Below, piece by piece: positions 17,296 through 25,557 of a stretch of 64,000 nt of DNA; within the stretch, counting starts at the first letter, position 1, and each line of letters begins with the position of its first letter. The DNA comes from an uncultured Bacteriovoracaceae bacterium (lineage in GTDB: Bacteria; Bdellovibrionota; Bacteriovoracia; Bacteriovoracales; Bacteriovoracaceae), in assembly GCA_938017795.1 (NCBI GenBank), contig CALIJZ010000027.1:1-64000 (forward strand), in the 5' to 3' direction. The notes beneath the pieces are model-generated. The model was not told the origin of the DNA. It made no database searches and saw nothing but the letters and a program-made list of their open reading frames with translations. Both the position numbers and the translations under genes were made by a program.

Positions 17296-18372
17296 ATGAA
17301 GATTTTACAAGAAAGCTGTCTTTGCTACGATGATGTTTTAATTCTGCCAAACTATTCTGAAATCATCCCTAGTGAAGCTAAAACTGATTCTAGATTTTCA
17401 AAAAATATTTTAATAGAAATTCCTATCGTTTCCAGTGCAATGGATACTGTAACAAATGGATCTATGTCAGCACAAATGGCTAAGCTTGGAGGAATCGGTG
17501 TTATTCATAAAAATTATTCAATTGAAGATCAGGTCATTGAAGTTTTAAATGCTAAAAAAGATGAGAAATTAAAAATTGTTGCTGCTACTGGAGTTGGTGA
17601 AAAAGAATTCTTGAGAGCTGAAGCACTTGTAAGAGCTGGAGTTGATGCATTAGTTATAGATACTGCTCATGGACATTCAGTTGGTGTCATTAATCAGGTG
17701 AAGAAATATAAGGCCTCATTTGAAGTTGATATTATTGCTGGGAATATTGCAACTGAAACTGCTGCAAGAGCTCTTGTTGAAGCTGGAGTGGATGCTGTAA
17801 AGATAGGCATTGGTCCCGGATCAATTTGTACAACTCGCGTTGTGGCCGGTATTGGCGTTCCTCAATTTCAAGCATTAATCAATTGTGCTCAATATTTAAA
17901 ATCTGTAGATATTCCTTTTATAGCAGATGGGGGAATTCGACATTCCGGAGATATCGTTAAAGCATTGGCCACTGGTGCAAGCTGTGTGATGCTAGGTTCT
18001 TTATTGGCCGGCTGTGAAGAGGCTGCCTCTGAAACTGTCATTCATGAAGGTGTAAAATATAAAAGATATAGAGGCATGGGATCACTCACTGCGATGAGTA
18101 TAGGGTCAAAGGATAGATATGGTCAGAGTGGAGTAAGTGAAAAGAAAAAATTAGTACCAGAAGGAATAGAAGGACTTATTAAATCCAAAGGACCGTTGAG
18201 TGATTTTCTTTATCAATTAGTTGGTGGATTACGATCTGGTATGGGTTATGTGGGAGCAGAAAATCTCAAAGAACTATCTGAAAAAGCTAATTTCATTAAG
18301 ATTTCATCAGCTAGTTTAAAGGAAAATCACCCACACAATATCTTAATTGATGTGGGTGCTCCTAACTATTAG
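17296..18372 (+). CDS. guaB: IMP dehydrogenase lacking the CBS (Bateman) domain
   Basis: Oxidises IMP to XMP with NAD+, the committed step to GMP. Starting at ATG 17296 gives 358 residues, against about 490 for usual IMPDH. The catalytic Cys loop is [13 protein letters not shown], the flap has the Arg-Tyr pair (SKDRYGQ), and KLVPEGIEG and [12 protein letters not shown] are IMPDH-type, which argues against GMP reductase of similar length. The site where two CBS domains normally sit (after [20 protein letters not shown]) joins directly to [10 protein letters not shown]. The catalytic barrel is thus complete and the regulatory module is absent. Confidence 0.9.
   Translation: MKILQESCLCYDDVLILPNYSEIIPSEAKTDSRFSKNILIEIPIVSSAMDTVTNGSMSAQMAKLGGIGVIHKNYSIEDQVIEVLNAKKDEKLKIVAATGVGEKEFLRAEALVRAGVDALVIDTAHGHSVGVINQVKKYKASFEVDIIAGNIATETAARALVEAGVDAVKIGIGPGSICTTRVVAGIGVPQFQALINCAQYLKSVDIPFIADGGIRHSGDIVKALATGASCVMLGSLLAGCEEAASETVIHEGVKYKRYRGMGSLTAMSIGSKDRYGQSGVSEKKKLVPEGIEGLIKSKGPLSDFLYQLVGGLRSGMGYVGAENLKELSEKANFIKISSASLKENHPHNILIDVGAPNY
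18328..18358. terminator. Hairpin between convergent guaB and VWA genes, possible terminator
   Basis: CACCCACA and TGTGGGTG form an 8-bp stem extended by CAAT/ATTG with a one-base bulge and a six-base loop. It lies in the last codons of guaB. In the minus-strand direction it follows the VWA gene stop and is followed by ATTTT, so it reads best as that gene's terminator. In the plus direction T-rich sequence comes only about 15 bases later. Confidence 0.5.
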
Positions 18373-18373
18373 T

Positions 18374-20008
18374 TTATTTTGATGTTTTTATAAGATCTTT
18401 TTCATTCATCTCAACTGAACCATTTGTCATTCTTTTTTCAAAAATCCTTAGAACTGATCGACCAGTTTGATTTTTCTCATTTTCATAAACATAAAATCTC
18501 ATTGTGTCATCACCGTAGAAAACATTGATATCTTCAACTTTTACTTCATAACAATTTTGTTGTGTAAATGGTCTATACTCAACATGTGTCACAGTATATT
18601 TATGAGGCTTTAATCCTGGGATTGAATTATTATCCAGCATTGGAGAAGTATTTAATTTGATCTCTTGAGCGTTATTAATAGAATCAAAGTCTGAATCTAC
18701 TGTCGCAGCAGGTGGTGTTGGATTATTTTCATCGTTTCTTGCAGTTGAAGGCAGAGCAAATTTGTGTAAAAGGTGATCTGGGACACTATTACCATTTGAA
18801 TCCCACTTGAATTCATTAGTTGAGTAAAGTCTCTCTTCACAGTCTGGAATTAAATCATTGTCAGTATCTAGTATTCCGATTTTATTAACTCCATCTTCCC
18901 AACATCCTGTGAATTCAAAAGCATTTTCTGGATCACATGCTTTATCTTTACATGGGAATCCATCAGCACTTACTGAAGCTTCTGCACCATCACTTATTCC
19001 ATTTTCATCACTATCTGCTTTAAGTGGGTTAGATCCCAATAAGATTTCCCATTTATCAGATAATAAATCTCCATCAAGATCTGAAACTAATTGTTTAGAC
19101 TCAAGATCCCAAACAGAGTTTACATTTTCTAATGTAACATCCAATAAAGTAGTAGAAACTTTCTTGAAAAATACTCTTGTTAGTTGATCATAATCTATTG
19201 TTCCGCTTCCAGTATCAAACGAATAAAATTCACCCTTACCAATATTAGCAATCTCTTCAAGAAGTTCTCTTGCTGCTGGTAAATCTTGATTCTTATAATA
19301 GTAACCGGTATTTACATTGATAGACTCAATAGCTTCTCCTAAAATTGGATTAACTGGTAAAGTCATAATTTGATTCTGCAATTTATTAAAAATTTGAGAA
19401 AATGGTGGGCCATCATCAGTAGGAACTCCATCAGATAAAACTACAACAACATACTTAGAGTTAATTAAAGGTATTTCTTTAGCTTCTGCTTCTTCAATTG
19501 CTTTTTGTGCATCTGCTTCAATTATATTTAAAACGGCATCTTCCCACTTTAAATACGGAGTTCCACCTCCATCGCTGGTTGCACCTTTTTGAGTTGAAAC
19601 AACATTTGCAAAGTCAGCATTAGTTCTTACAAATGGAGCATCTGGTCCATTTAAAGCTCCCGGAGCAACATCAGCTGAATCTCCAGCAAATTCAATTAAA
19701 CTAAAATATTCATATGGGTTATCATCTCTATCATTTAGCCAATTTACGAGAGAGTCATATCTTTGTGAGCGATCTGGATCGGTAGCATCTCGTCCATTTG
19801 ATGAAGAGGCATTGGATCCTGAAATATCTAAAACAAATAAGAATTTTACTTTTTGCTCTATTAACGATGGGTCGAGTGTACAGAAATCAAAAACTGCTTC
19901 TCCTACCTTGGGCTCAATTGGAGTTTGTGCATTTCTGACTGCATCAAGACTTCTTTGGCCACATCCCAGTATAAACGTCATTAAAAAGAGTCCATAAAGT
20001 AATTTCAT
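18374..20008 (-). CDS. Lipoprotein with VWA domain and Ca-binding TSP3-like repeats
   Basis: ATG 20008, with AAGGAA seven bases upstream, gives 544 residues and a lipobox FILGC (Cys16). An upstream ATG at 20104 adds 32 residues that would bury the signal. A von Willebrand A domain spans about 54-300 with the MIDAS motif DISGS (Asp61) and a later LSDGVPTDD. After it come Asp-rich repeats (DLDGDLLSDKWE, DTDNDLIPDCEE, DSDFDSINNAQE) typical of Ca-binding thrombospondin type 3 repeats. A role in surface adhesion or complex assembly is likely. It is divergent from the Thr-linker lipoprotein at 20375. Confidence 0.8.
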   Translation of the reverse strand: MKLLYGLFLMTFILGCGQRSLDAVRNAQTPIEPKVGEAVFDFCTLDPSLIEQKVKFLFVLDISGSNASSSNGRDATDPDRSQRYDSLVNWLNDRDDNPYEYFSLIEFAGDSADVAPGALNGPDAPFVRTNADFANVVSTQKGATSDGGGTPYLKWEDAVLNIIEADAQKAIEEAEAKEIPLINSKYVVVVLSDGVPTDDGPPFSQIFNKLQNQIMTLPVNPILGEAIESINVNTGYYYKNQDLPAARELLEEIANIGKGEFYSFDTGSGTIDYDQLTRVFFKKVSTTLLDVTLENVNSVWDLESKQLVSDLDGDLLSDKWEILLGSNPLKADSDENGISDGAEASVSADGFPCKDKACDPENAFEFTGCWEDGVNKIGILDTDNDLIPDCEERLYSTNEFKWDSNGNSVPDHLLHKFALPSTARNDENNPTPPAATVDSDFDSINNAQEIKLNTSPMLDNNSIPGLKPHKYTVTHVEYRPFTQQNCYEVKVEDINVFYGDDTMRFYVYENEKNQTGRSVLRIFEKRMTNGSVEMNEKDLIKTSK

Positions 20009-20374
20009 AACAAGTTCCTTTTGTACTGACTTAATCGGTCGGGTAATGAAATACTTTAATAGACGTAGAAATTTCTGTGGATTTAATAAGAATAGAGCAA
20101 ACATAATTTAACCTTTTTGCCCGACAACTGTAATCTACGAGGGCGATGTAAGTTATAGGTATTAAATCATACTCCAAGAAAAACTTCGGGAATCAACTCA
20201 TTTTTCAATGATTCTAGTCACTTGGCTTCTCTGCGTTTAGACTGTATTTCTCTATCTATTGCCAATAATTCATTGCATAGTGATTATTTACTTAACAAAG
20301 GTGTAATTTTTATTGATCAACTAATCTATAATCAGATTTTGAGCTATTATGAAGAAAATTTAATGAAGGAAAAG
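20009..20374. other. Intergenic region between two divergent lipoprotein genes
   Basis: This 366-base stretch separates the starts of the VWA lipoprotein and the Thr-linker lipoprotein. I see no credible gene in it; the long N-terminal extensions of both flanking frames are unlikely coding. A perfect TATAAT at 20327-20332 could be the -10 of the rightward gene, but no good -35 is placed 16-18 bases upstream. Confidence 0.5.
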
Positions 20375-20902
20375 ATGAAAAAACTATTATTAATATCACT
20401 ATTAGCATTTGTATCTTGTAAGGATAGTCCATTTAATGATGATCGGATTAGAGATGCAAAAGATAGAGGTACTAAGGTTAGTACTATTAATGAAGCAACC
20501 ACTACGACGACTACCTCAACAAGCTCAACAACAACTACTACTAAGCCTGAAAAAGAAGCTTTACTTGATAAAGAGAAATTGAAAGATTTAACTTGGGCAG
20601 AAATCTATGATGCAAAAGATAGTAAACAGTCTTTATATGATCAAAATAAAAAATTATTAGATGAGTCAGCCGTTTGTGCTAATGAAGAAGCTACTTTCAA
20701 TAAGCAAGAATGTTTAACTCTTTTAGAAGATTTATTAATAATTACTCAAAATATTGATTTGATTACAAATAATATATTACAAAGAGAGAAATTGCCTGTT
20801 GATGAGTGGAATAAAATTAAAGCTATCTCAGATACTAATTATAAAGCTCATAAATCTCATCAAGCTGAGATTGAAAAAGTTAAAAAAATTGAAGATAAAT
20901 AA
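20375..20902 (+). CDS. Lipoprotein with Thr-rich linker
   Basis: ATG 20375, preceded by GAAGGAAAAG, gives 175 residues with lipobox AFVSC (Cys15). ATG 20363 and a frame open from 20222 are possible but fit the signal less well. After the signal, residues about 41-58 form a Thr/Ser run. The C-terminal domain is helical, charged and contains two cysteines (in AVCANEE and QECLTLL). No family is recognised. Its neighbour across the divergent promoter is the VWA lipoprotein. Confidence 0.6.
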   Translation: MKKLLLISLLAFVSCKDSPFNDDRIRDAKDRGTKVSTINEATTTTTTSTSSTTTTTKPEKEALLDKEKLKDLTWAEIYDAKDSKQSLYDQNKKLLDESAVCANEEATFNKQECLTLLEDLLIITQNIDLITNNILQREKLPVDEWNKIKAISDTNYKAHKSHQAEIEKVKKIEDK

Positions 20903-20908
20903 TTAGTC

Positions 20909-21070
20909 CTATTTTCCAGTATTAACTCTATTAAGAACTGCTTTTAAACTTCTTACTTTTAAAGGAATAAAACTCTTAGGTCTCACCATCGAATTTAATG
21001 GTTTAAGGGTAGTAAGCTTTACAGATGCAGCTTTTTTTGAATTTCGTGATGTTTTGTTTTGTTTTTTCAT
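20909..21070 (-). CDS. Small, highly basic protein (53 aa)
   Basis: A short ORF starts at ATG 21070 with a strong AGAGGAAA about seven bases upstream and ends at TAG 20909, six bases from the convergent lipoprotein stop. The product is rich in Lys, Arg, Ser, Thr and Asn, with almost no acidic residues and no hydrophobic segment. That composition suggests a nucleic-acid- or ribosome-associated protein. I know no family match. Confidence 0.5.
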   Translation of the reverse strand: MKKQNKTSRNSKKAASVKLTTLKPLNSMVRPKSFIPLKVRSLKAVLNRVNTGK

Positions 21071-21206
21071 AATAGTTTCCTCTAAAGCTCTTAGAACTTA
21101 TGAGTTATCTATTATGTATCTATGAGATCTAGATGACTCTAAAGTTTTAAGAATTGAATCCTTGTATGGTAATCAATATCTTCTCCTTTTAGGGTTTTCA
21201 AGCTCT

Positions 21207-21236
21207 TTTACATTTAGTAAAAAAACATTGTATTAA
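21207..21236 (+). promoter_or_regulatory. Candidate promoter of the DUF6178 gene
   Basis: TTTACA (21207-21212) and TATTAA (21231-21236) are separated by 18 bases. A perfect inverted repeat ATTGTA-N5-TACAAT (21227-21243) overlaps the -10, so a repressor could block it. Start codon at 21280. Confidence 0.4.
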
Positions 21237-21279
21237 GTACAATTATAACATATCTCGGCATTTTTGATAAATTTCTTAA

Positions 21280-22920
21280 ATGTTTGAAAAAAGGTTCAGA
21301 TTGAGTAAAAACCCATATTCACTATTAAGGTTTGATCAAGATAAATTATCACTTGAGCAATATCTGGATTCTGGTAAAGATCTCTCAAGTATTCCACTTT
21401 GGCCTCTTTATTTTATTATTCGAAATGGAACCTCTCAAGAAATATCTAGGGCCATGCCAATGCTCAGCTCATCTCAACGAGAGTTTTTAATTGATTTAGA
21501 TTGTTGGGATAAACAAGATTATGATCTTGAAAGTTTTGAAAAATGGATTGAAATTGTTTATTCAACTCAAGATATATCACTATGTGGTGACTTTGTGACC
21601 AATGATAATTTTAAACTTTTCTTAAAAGGAAAATTTAATATCTACTCATTTGATAATGAACATCCTGTTTACCCAGATCATGATAACTTCTTTATCACTG
21701 ATGATTTTTCTTTTTTAATTGAGTATGAAGAAAACTTTAAATTAGTTGATGAATTTAAATACTTAATGACAAATTTTTATGCACAACTTGGTGTTGAGAA
21801 AAGCCAATTAGAACTAATGACTATTATCTCTGATAGTTATTTTGATATTCAAGAAACTGAGTATAACTTAAAGCGAGATAGATTAGATGAGGTTGGATAT
21901 GTCGATTATTATGAAGCACTTAAAGCAAACCAAATACTTGGACCCAAAAAGATTGAACAATTAATTAAATCGAGACTAACTAAATCATATATAGCAACTG
22001 AAGTAGAGGAGGATTCTAACTTTGAAGGCTATGAGTTAGAAGCAAACGAGAAATTTGATTCCATTGAAGATGAGATCAAAGCAGATCTCATGAAAGTTGA
22101 AGATGAGAAAACTCTAAAGTTTTTACCAGTTGATTATATAAGAACCCTAAATGCTAGATTTTCTTTAAATTCGAGTTTAAAGAAAGTTGATAAAGATCTT
22201 ATGACTGACTCTCTTGAAACTCAAGGTCATATCTCACTTGCTTTTGATTATTTAAAAAAACATTTAGAAACTGAGTTGAATAAAAAAAGTATTTTCGAGT
22301 ATTTTAGTTTTAAAGACTTGGCACTAATTGGTAGATCACTTATAGAACATCAAGTTATTTTAATCAAAAAAGTCTTACAAAAATGTGATCTTAATAGAGA
22401 AGATGAATTCCTTGGAGATTTTTTTATAATTTTTTTACAAGATTTATTCGATATGAATAGACAAATAAAAATGGAAGGTGAAATTCAGACTATCTCAAGT
22501 TTAAATCAGTATCAGTATTTTAAAGATAAATCAGATCTACTTTTAGATCTTGCAGCACTGATGAAAACGTTCAAAAAAGAATTATCTAGTTTCAAAGATT
22601 TGGATTATCTCAATTACAGTTTTGATGAAATAGACTTTGAGACTTTATTTTTAACAAAATATGTAAAGCTGCAATTAAAAATTGATAATACAAGCTATGG
22701 AATTAGCTCTCATGACTTTAAGAACTTCATTAAAAATTCTGAGTTCATTAATCTGGAAGCAAGACAGAACTTCATTTCAACTTATGGACTGGATATTGTT
22801 GATAAAATTGAACTTTATTTAGAGGAAATATTACAAGATCATTTCTCACATCTTTTCAAAGAAGAAATTAAAGATTCTGAACTAAAGTTCACAAGTGGAG
22901 TTTTGATAAAAAAAGACTAA
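21280..22920 (+). CDS. DUF6178 family protein
   Basis: The 546-residue cytoplasmic protein has no signal or membrane segment. The early region IPLWPLYFIIRNGTSQE followed by LSSSQREFLIDLDCWDKQDYD matches the DUF6178 pattern, where a helical repeat precedes a conserved LDCW segment. The rest is helical and acidic. The family occurs in deltaproteobacteria-like lineages and has no known function. It is convergent with hemE (13 bases apart). No Shine-Dalgarno is evident before ATG 21280. Confidence 0.65.
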   Translation: MFEKRFRLSKNPYSLLRFDQDKLSLEQYLDSGKDLSSIPLWPLYFIIRNGTSQEISRAMPMLSSSQREFLIDLDCWDKQDYDLESFEKWIEIVYSTQDISLCGDFVTNDNFKLFLKGKFNIYSFDNEHPVYPDHDNFFITDDFSFLIEYEENFKLVDEFKYLMTNFYAQLGVEKSQLELMTIISDSYFDIQETEYNLKRDRLDEVGYVDYYEALKANQILGPKKIEQLIKSRLTKSYIATEVEEDSNFEGYELEANEKFDSIEDEIKADLMKVEDEKTLKFLPVDYIRTLNARFSLNSSLKKVDKDLMTDSLETQGHISLAFDYLKKHLETELNKKSIFEYFSFKDLALIGRSLIEHQVILIKKVLQKCDLNREDEFLGDFFIIFLQDLFDMNRQIKMEGEIQTISSLNQYQYFKDKSDLLLDLAALMKTFKKELSSFKDLDYLNYSFDEIDFETLFLTKYVKLQLKIDNTSYGISSHDFKNFIKNSEFINLEARQNFISTYGLDIVDKIELYLEEILQDHFSHLFKEEIKDSELKFTSGVLIKKD

Positions 22921-22933
22921 TCTAGATTAATTC

Positions 22934-23953
22934 TTAGATATTCTGAATAAACTGTACTGCCTTCCTAACGTTTTCTTCTGGTGTTTTTGGTAAAACTCCA
23001 TGACCTAAACCAGCAACCCATTTCTTCTTTAACTCTGGATGGATATTCATTTTCTCTTTAAAAATTTCTAAGTTTTTAGAAAGATCATCCCAAGGTAAAT
23101 GTAGCCAAGTAGGATCAATATTTCCTTGTACATAATAATCAGAACCTAAAGATTTAAGTGCATCAACTAGATCAATTCTCCAATCTATTCCTAAAACATC
23201 AATTGACTTAGCTTCAAGGTTTTCAAGAAATCTTAGATGGGTTTGTTTCGTATAATAGATGATTTTTTTATCAGGGTGGCTTGCCTTCACACTATCAGCA
23301 ATCTGATTAATGACTGGTTTAATAAATCGTATATAATCTTCATAACCAAGTTCGCCAACAGCTGTATCAAATAAACAAATTGCATCTGCACCAGCATTAA
23401 GTTGCATCGAAATATTTTCTAAAAGGTTTGGAAGTAAGATATCTAAGAACTGTTGCCACCTTCCATCATACAAACCATTTTTTGAAGCAATTAATGAACC
23501 TTTATGTCCGCCTTCAGTTGCATAAGTGTAAAGAGTAAAAGGAGCTCCAACAAAACCTAGAAGTGTAACGTCTTTGGGTAATTTTTCTTTTAACAGTGAG
23601 CAAGTATCAGCTTGAAAAGAATAAAATGTATTTGCTGGCTCTATAATATTTACTTTTTTATACTGATCTTTTGTATCAAGATAGGTTGTTAATTTAGGAG
23701 GACCATCATTATAGTGAAGTCCTAGGTTCATCTGCTCAAGTGGAAATAATAAATCTGAAAACATAATAGCTGCATTAAATTTAAAATCTTCAATTGGACC
23801 TAGAGTTACTTCACAGGCCAACTCTGGATTTTTACAAAGTTCCATGAAACTATGTTTTTTTCTAAAACCTTGGTAATGCCAATGATACCTACCAGCTTGT
23901 CTCATAAACCATACAGGTTGAATTCCATCTGCTCTTTGCTCAAAAATATTCAT
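22934..23953 (-). CDS. hemE: Uroporphyrinogen decarboxylase
   Basis: Decarboxylates uroporphyrinogen III to coproporphyrinogen III. The 339 residues are a normal length. The N-terminal motif PVWFMRQAGRYHWHYQGFR is diagnostic, and IMFSDLLFPLEQM holds the catalytic Asp region. The C-terminal end has GLGHGVLPKTPEENV. It is the last gene of the haem operon, five bases after the response regulator. No genes for the later haem steps are in the window. Confidence 0.95.
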   Translation of the reverse strand: MNIFEQRADGIQPVWFMRQAGRYHWHYQGFRKKHSFMELCKNPELACEVTLGPIEDFKFNAAIMFSDLLFPLEQMNLGLHYNDGPPKLTTYLDTKDQYKKVNIIEPANTFYSFQADTCSLLKEKLPKDVTLLGFVGAPFTLYTYATEGGHKGSLIASKNGLYDGRWQQFLDILLPNLLENISMQLNAGADAICLFDTAVGELGYEDYIRFIKPVINQIADSVKASHPDKKIIYYTKQTHLRFLENLEAKSIDVLGIDWRIDLVDALKSLGSDYYVQGNIDPTWLHLPWDDLSKNLEIFKEKMNIHPELKKKWVAGLGHGVLPKTPEENVRKAVQFIQNI

Positions 23954-23957
23954 AACT

Positions 23958-24653
23958 TTAATCCTTAATTATTAATTTATATCCAATGGCCCTGATTGAT
24001 TGAATCTCAAGAGTTTTAGAGTCATCTGTTTCGGCCCACTTTCTTAGTTTAACTATATAATTATCAACAGTTCTATTGGAAGGGTAGCTATCCTCTCCCC
24101 AGACGTTATTAATAATTTCGTCTCTAGATAATACTCTATGTTTATTGATATAGAGAAGTTCTAATATCGCACATTCCTTCTGGGAGAGATCTATTAATGC
24201 CCCATGGGCGTCTTGAACTTGGTAGTTAGAAAAGAATATCCTTAATTTACCAACTCCTATTTCATCGGGTAAGTTCCTAAGTTTTTGATCAAGTTTTAAG
24301 ATTCGATTTAATCTAAGTTCTAATTCCTTTAATTCAAAAGGCTTTACGATATAGTCCTGAGCTCCTAGTTCTAGGCCTTGAAGTCTGACTTGAGGATCGT
24401 TTTGAGCTGATAAAAATAAAAAGAGACACTCGCTATTGATTGCTCTCATTTCTTTAGCCAGATCTAACCCACTACCATCTGGTAGACCAATATCTAAAAG
24501 ACTAACCTTGATATCCTTATGATTGTTCATAAAATAACTTTTAGCGTCTTTATAAGTTTTGAAAAGATGGGACTCAAAGCCTTTAGACTTTAAATAATCA
24601 TTTAGAATCTCTCCAAGAGATTCTTCATCTTCAACTATAACAATATTAAGCAT
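23958..24653 (-). CDS. OmpR-family response regulator
   Basis: The 231-residue protein has a receiver domain with the acidic pocket (VEDEE), the phosphoacceptor Asp54 in LLDIGLPDGSG, and the Lys of DYIVKPFEL. A C-terminal winged-helix domain follows (CAILELLYINKHRVLSRDEI to RTVDNYIVKLRKW). It overlaps the kinase gene by eight bases and lies five bases before hemE, inside the haem operon. The likely targets include this operon or haem use; that is inference. Confidence 0.9.
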   Translation of the reverse strand: MLNIVIVEDEESLGEILNDYLKSKGFESHLFKTYKDAKSYFMNNHKDIKVSLLDIGLPDGSGLDLAKEMRAINSECLFLFLSAQNDPQVRLQGLELGAQDYIVKPFELKELELRLNRILKLDQKLRNLPDEIGVGKLRIFFSNYQVQDAHGALIDLSQKECAILELLYINKHRVLSRDEIINNVWGEDSYPSNRTVDNYIVKLRKWAETDDSKTLEIQSIRAIGYKLIIKD

Positions 24654-25557
24654 TTGATGCCTGATAACTTAATTCAATAATAAGTTCATTTTTATTTTTC
24701 ATTTTAAAAATTCCATTCATCCTTTCAGTGAATTTCTTAACTAAATAAAGTCCTATTCCTGTACCCTGGTGAGAGTTATGTTTATAAAAAAGTTGTCCTA
24801 ATTTCTTCGTTTCTCCTGTGAAAATTCCACCATCACTATACTTTAAGGTGATATAGTCTTTTCCTTTAAGCTTAAACTCTTTTAAGTGAATAAGAACATT
24901 TTTTTTCTTAGAGTGTTTAAGAGTATTCTCCATTAAATTTCGAATAATAATTTTAAGGGCGTATTGATCAATCAAAACATCACTAGATTGAGTCTCATCT
25001 TCAATCTTACAATTTAATTCTTTATCAGGATGTTTTGAAAAAATATTTTGTATAAACCTTTTAAGATTTATACACTCTATATTTAAATCACCAGAGAGTT
25101 CAATTTTTGATAGTTGAAGCATATTATCAAATCGATCCTCTAGCTCGTAACTGCCTGCATTTAAAAAATTCAGACTTTTATTTACTTGAGGGTTGTTGTT
25201 CTCATTTAGTAAATCAAGTAAGAATTGAGTTTGTAATCGAACATTGGCCAAGGGTGTTTTTAATTCATGAGTTAATCCTGCAAAAAACTTTTGTAAGCCG
25301 TCATTTTTTTTCTGATCTTTAAAAAATAAAAATACAACTAAGGCTGAAGCAATAAAGAGAAGTAATAAGAAAAAGCTTCCCTCCCACTTAAGCATTGTAT
25401 AAAGGTTTGAACTAAATACTGACTCTATTTGTTGATCATCGAGAGTTGTTGCTAAAGTATAAGCAACATATAACCACCAGACTCCCATAGTTAAAACTGT
25501 AACTAGCCAAACAATAGTCGCACTATAGAGCCATTTTCTATTTTTATTTAACTCCAT
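24646..25557 (-). CDS. Membrane sensor histidine kinase
   Basis: The 303-residue protein has two membrane helices (about 10-33 and 60-79) bounding a periplasmic loop of only about 26 residues. The H-box has His97 in GLTHELKTPLAN, and the ATPase domain has NLMENTLKHS (N box), YSDGGIF (G1) and GTGIGLYLV (G2). The tiny sensor loop suggests sensing in the membrane or through a partner. It overlaps hemL by ten bases and the regulator by eight, so it is co-translated with haem synthesis genes. Confidence 0.9.
   Translation of the reverse strand: MELNKNRKWLYSATIVWLVTVLTMGVWWLYVAYTLATTLDDQQIESVFSSNLYTMLKWEGSFFLLLLFIASALVVFLFFKDQKKNDGLQKFFAGLTHELKTPLANVRLQTQFLLDLLNENNNPQVNKSLNFLNAGSYELEDRFDNMLQLSKIELSGDLNIECINLKRFIQNIFSKHPDKELNCKIEDETQSSDVLIDQYALKIIIRNLMENTLKHSKKKNVLIHLKEFKLKGKDYITLKYSDGGIFTGETKKLGQLFYKHNSHQGTGIGLYLVKKFTERMNGIFKMKNKNELIIELSYQASNA

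Noticed and set aside
19812-19997. Plus-strand ORF inside the VWA gene
   Set aside because: It is a shadow frame of the coding strand; the opposite frame has a lipobox and a MIDAS motif.
22918-22929. Perfect palindrome TAATCTAGATTA between DUF6178 and hemE
   Set aside because: At 12 bases in AT-rich DNA it is expected by chance; it overlaps a stop codon and has no T tract.
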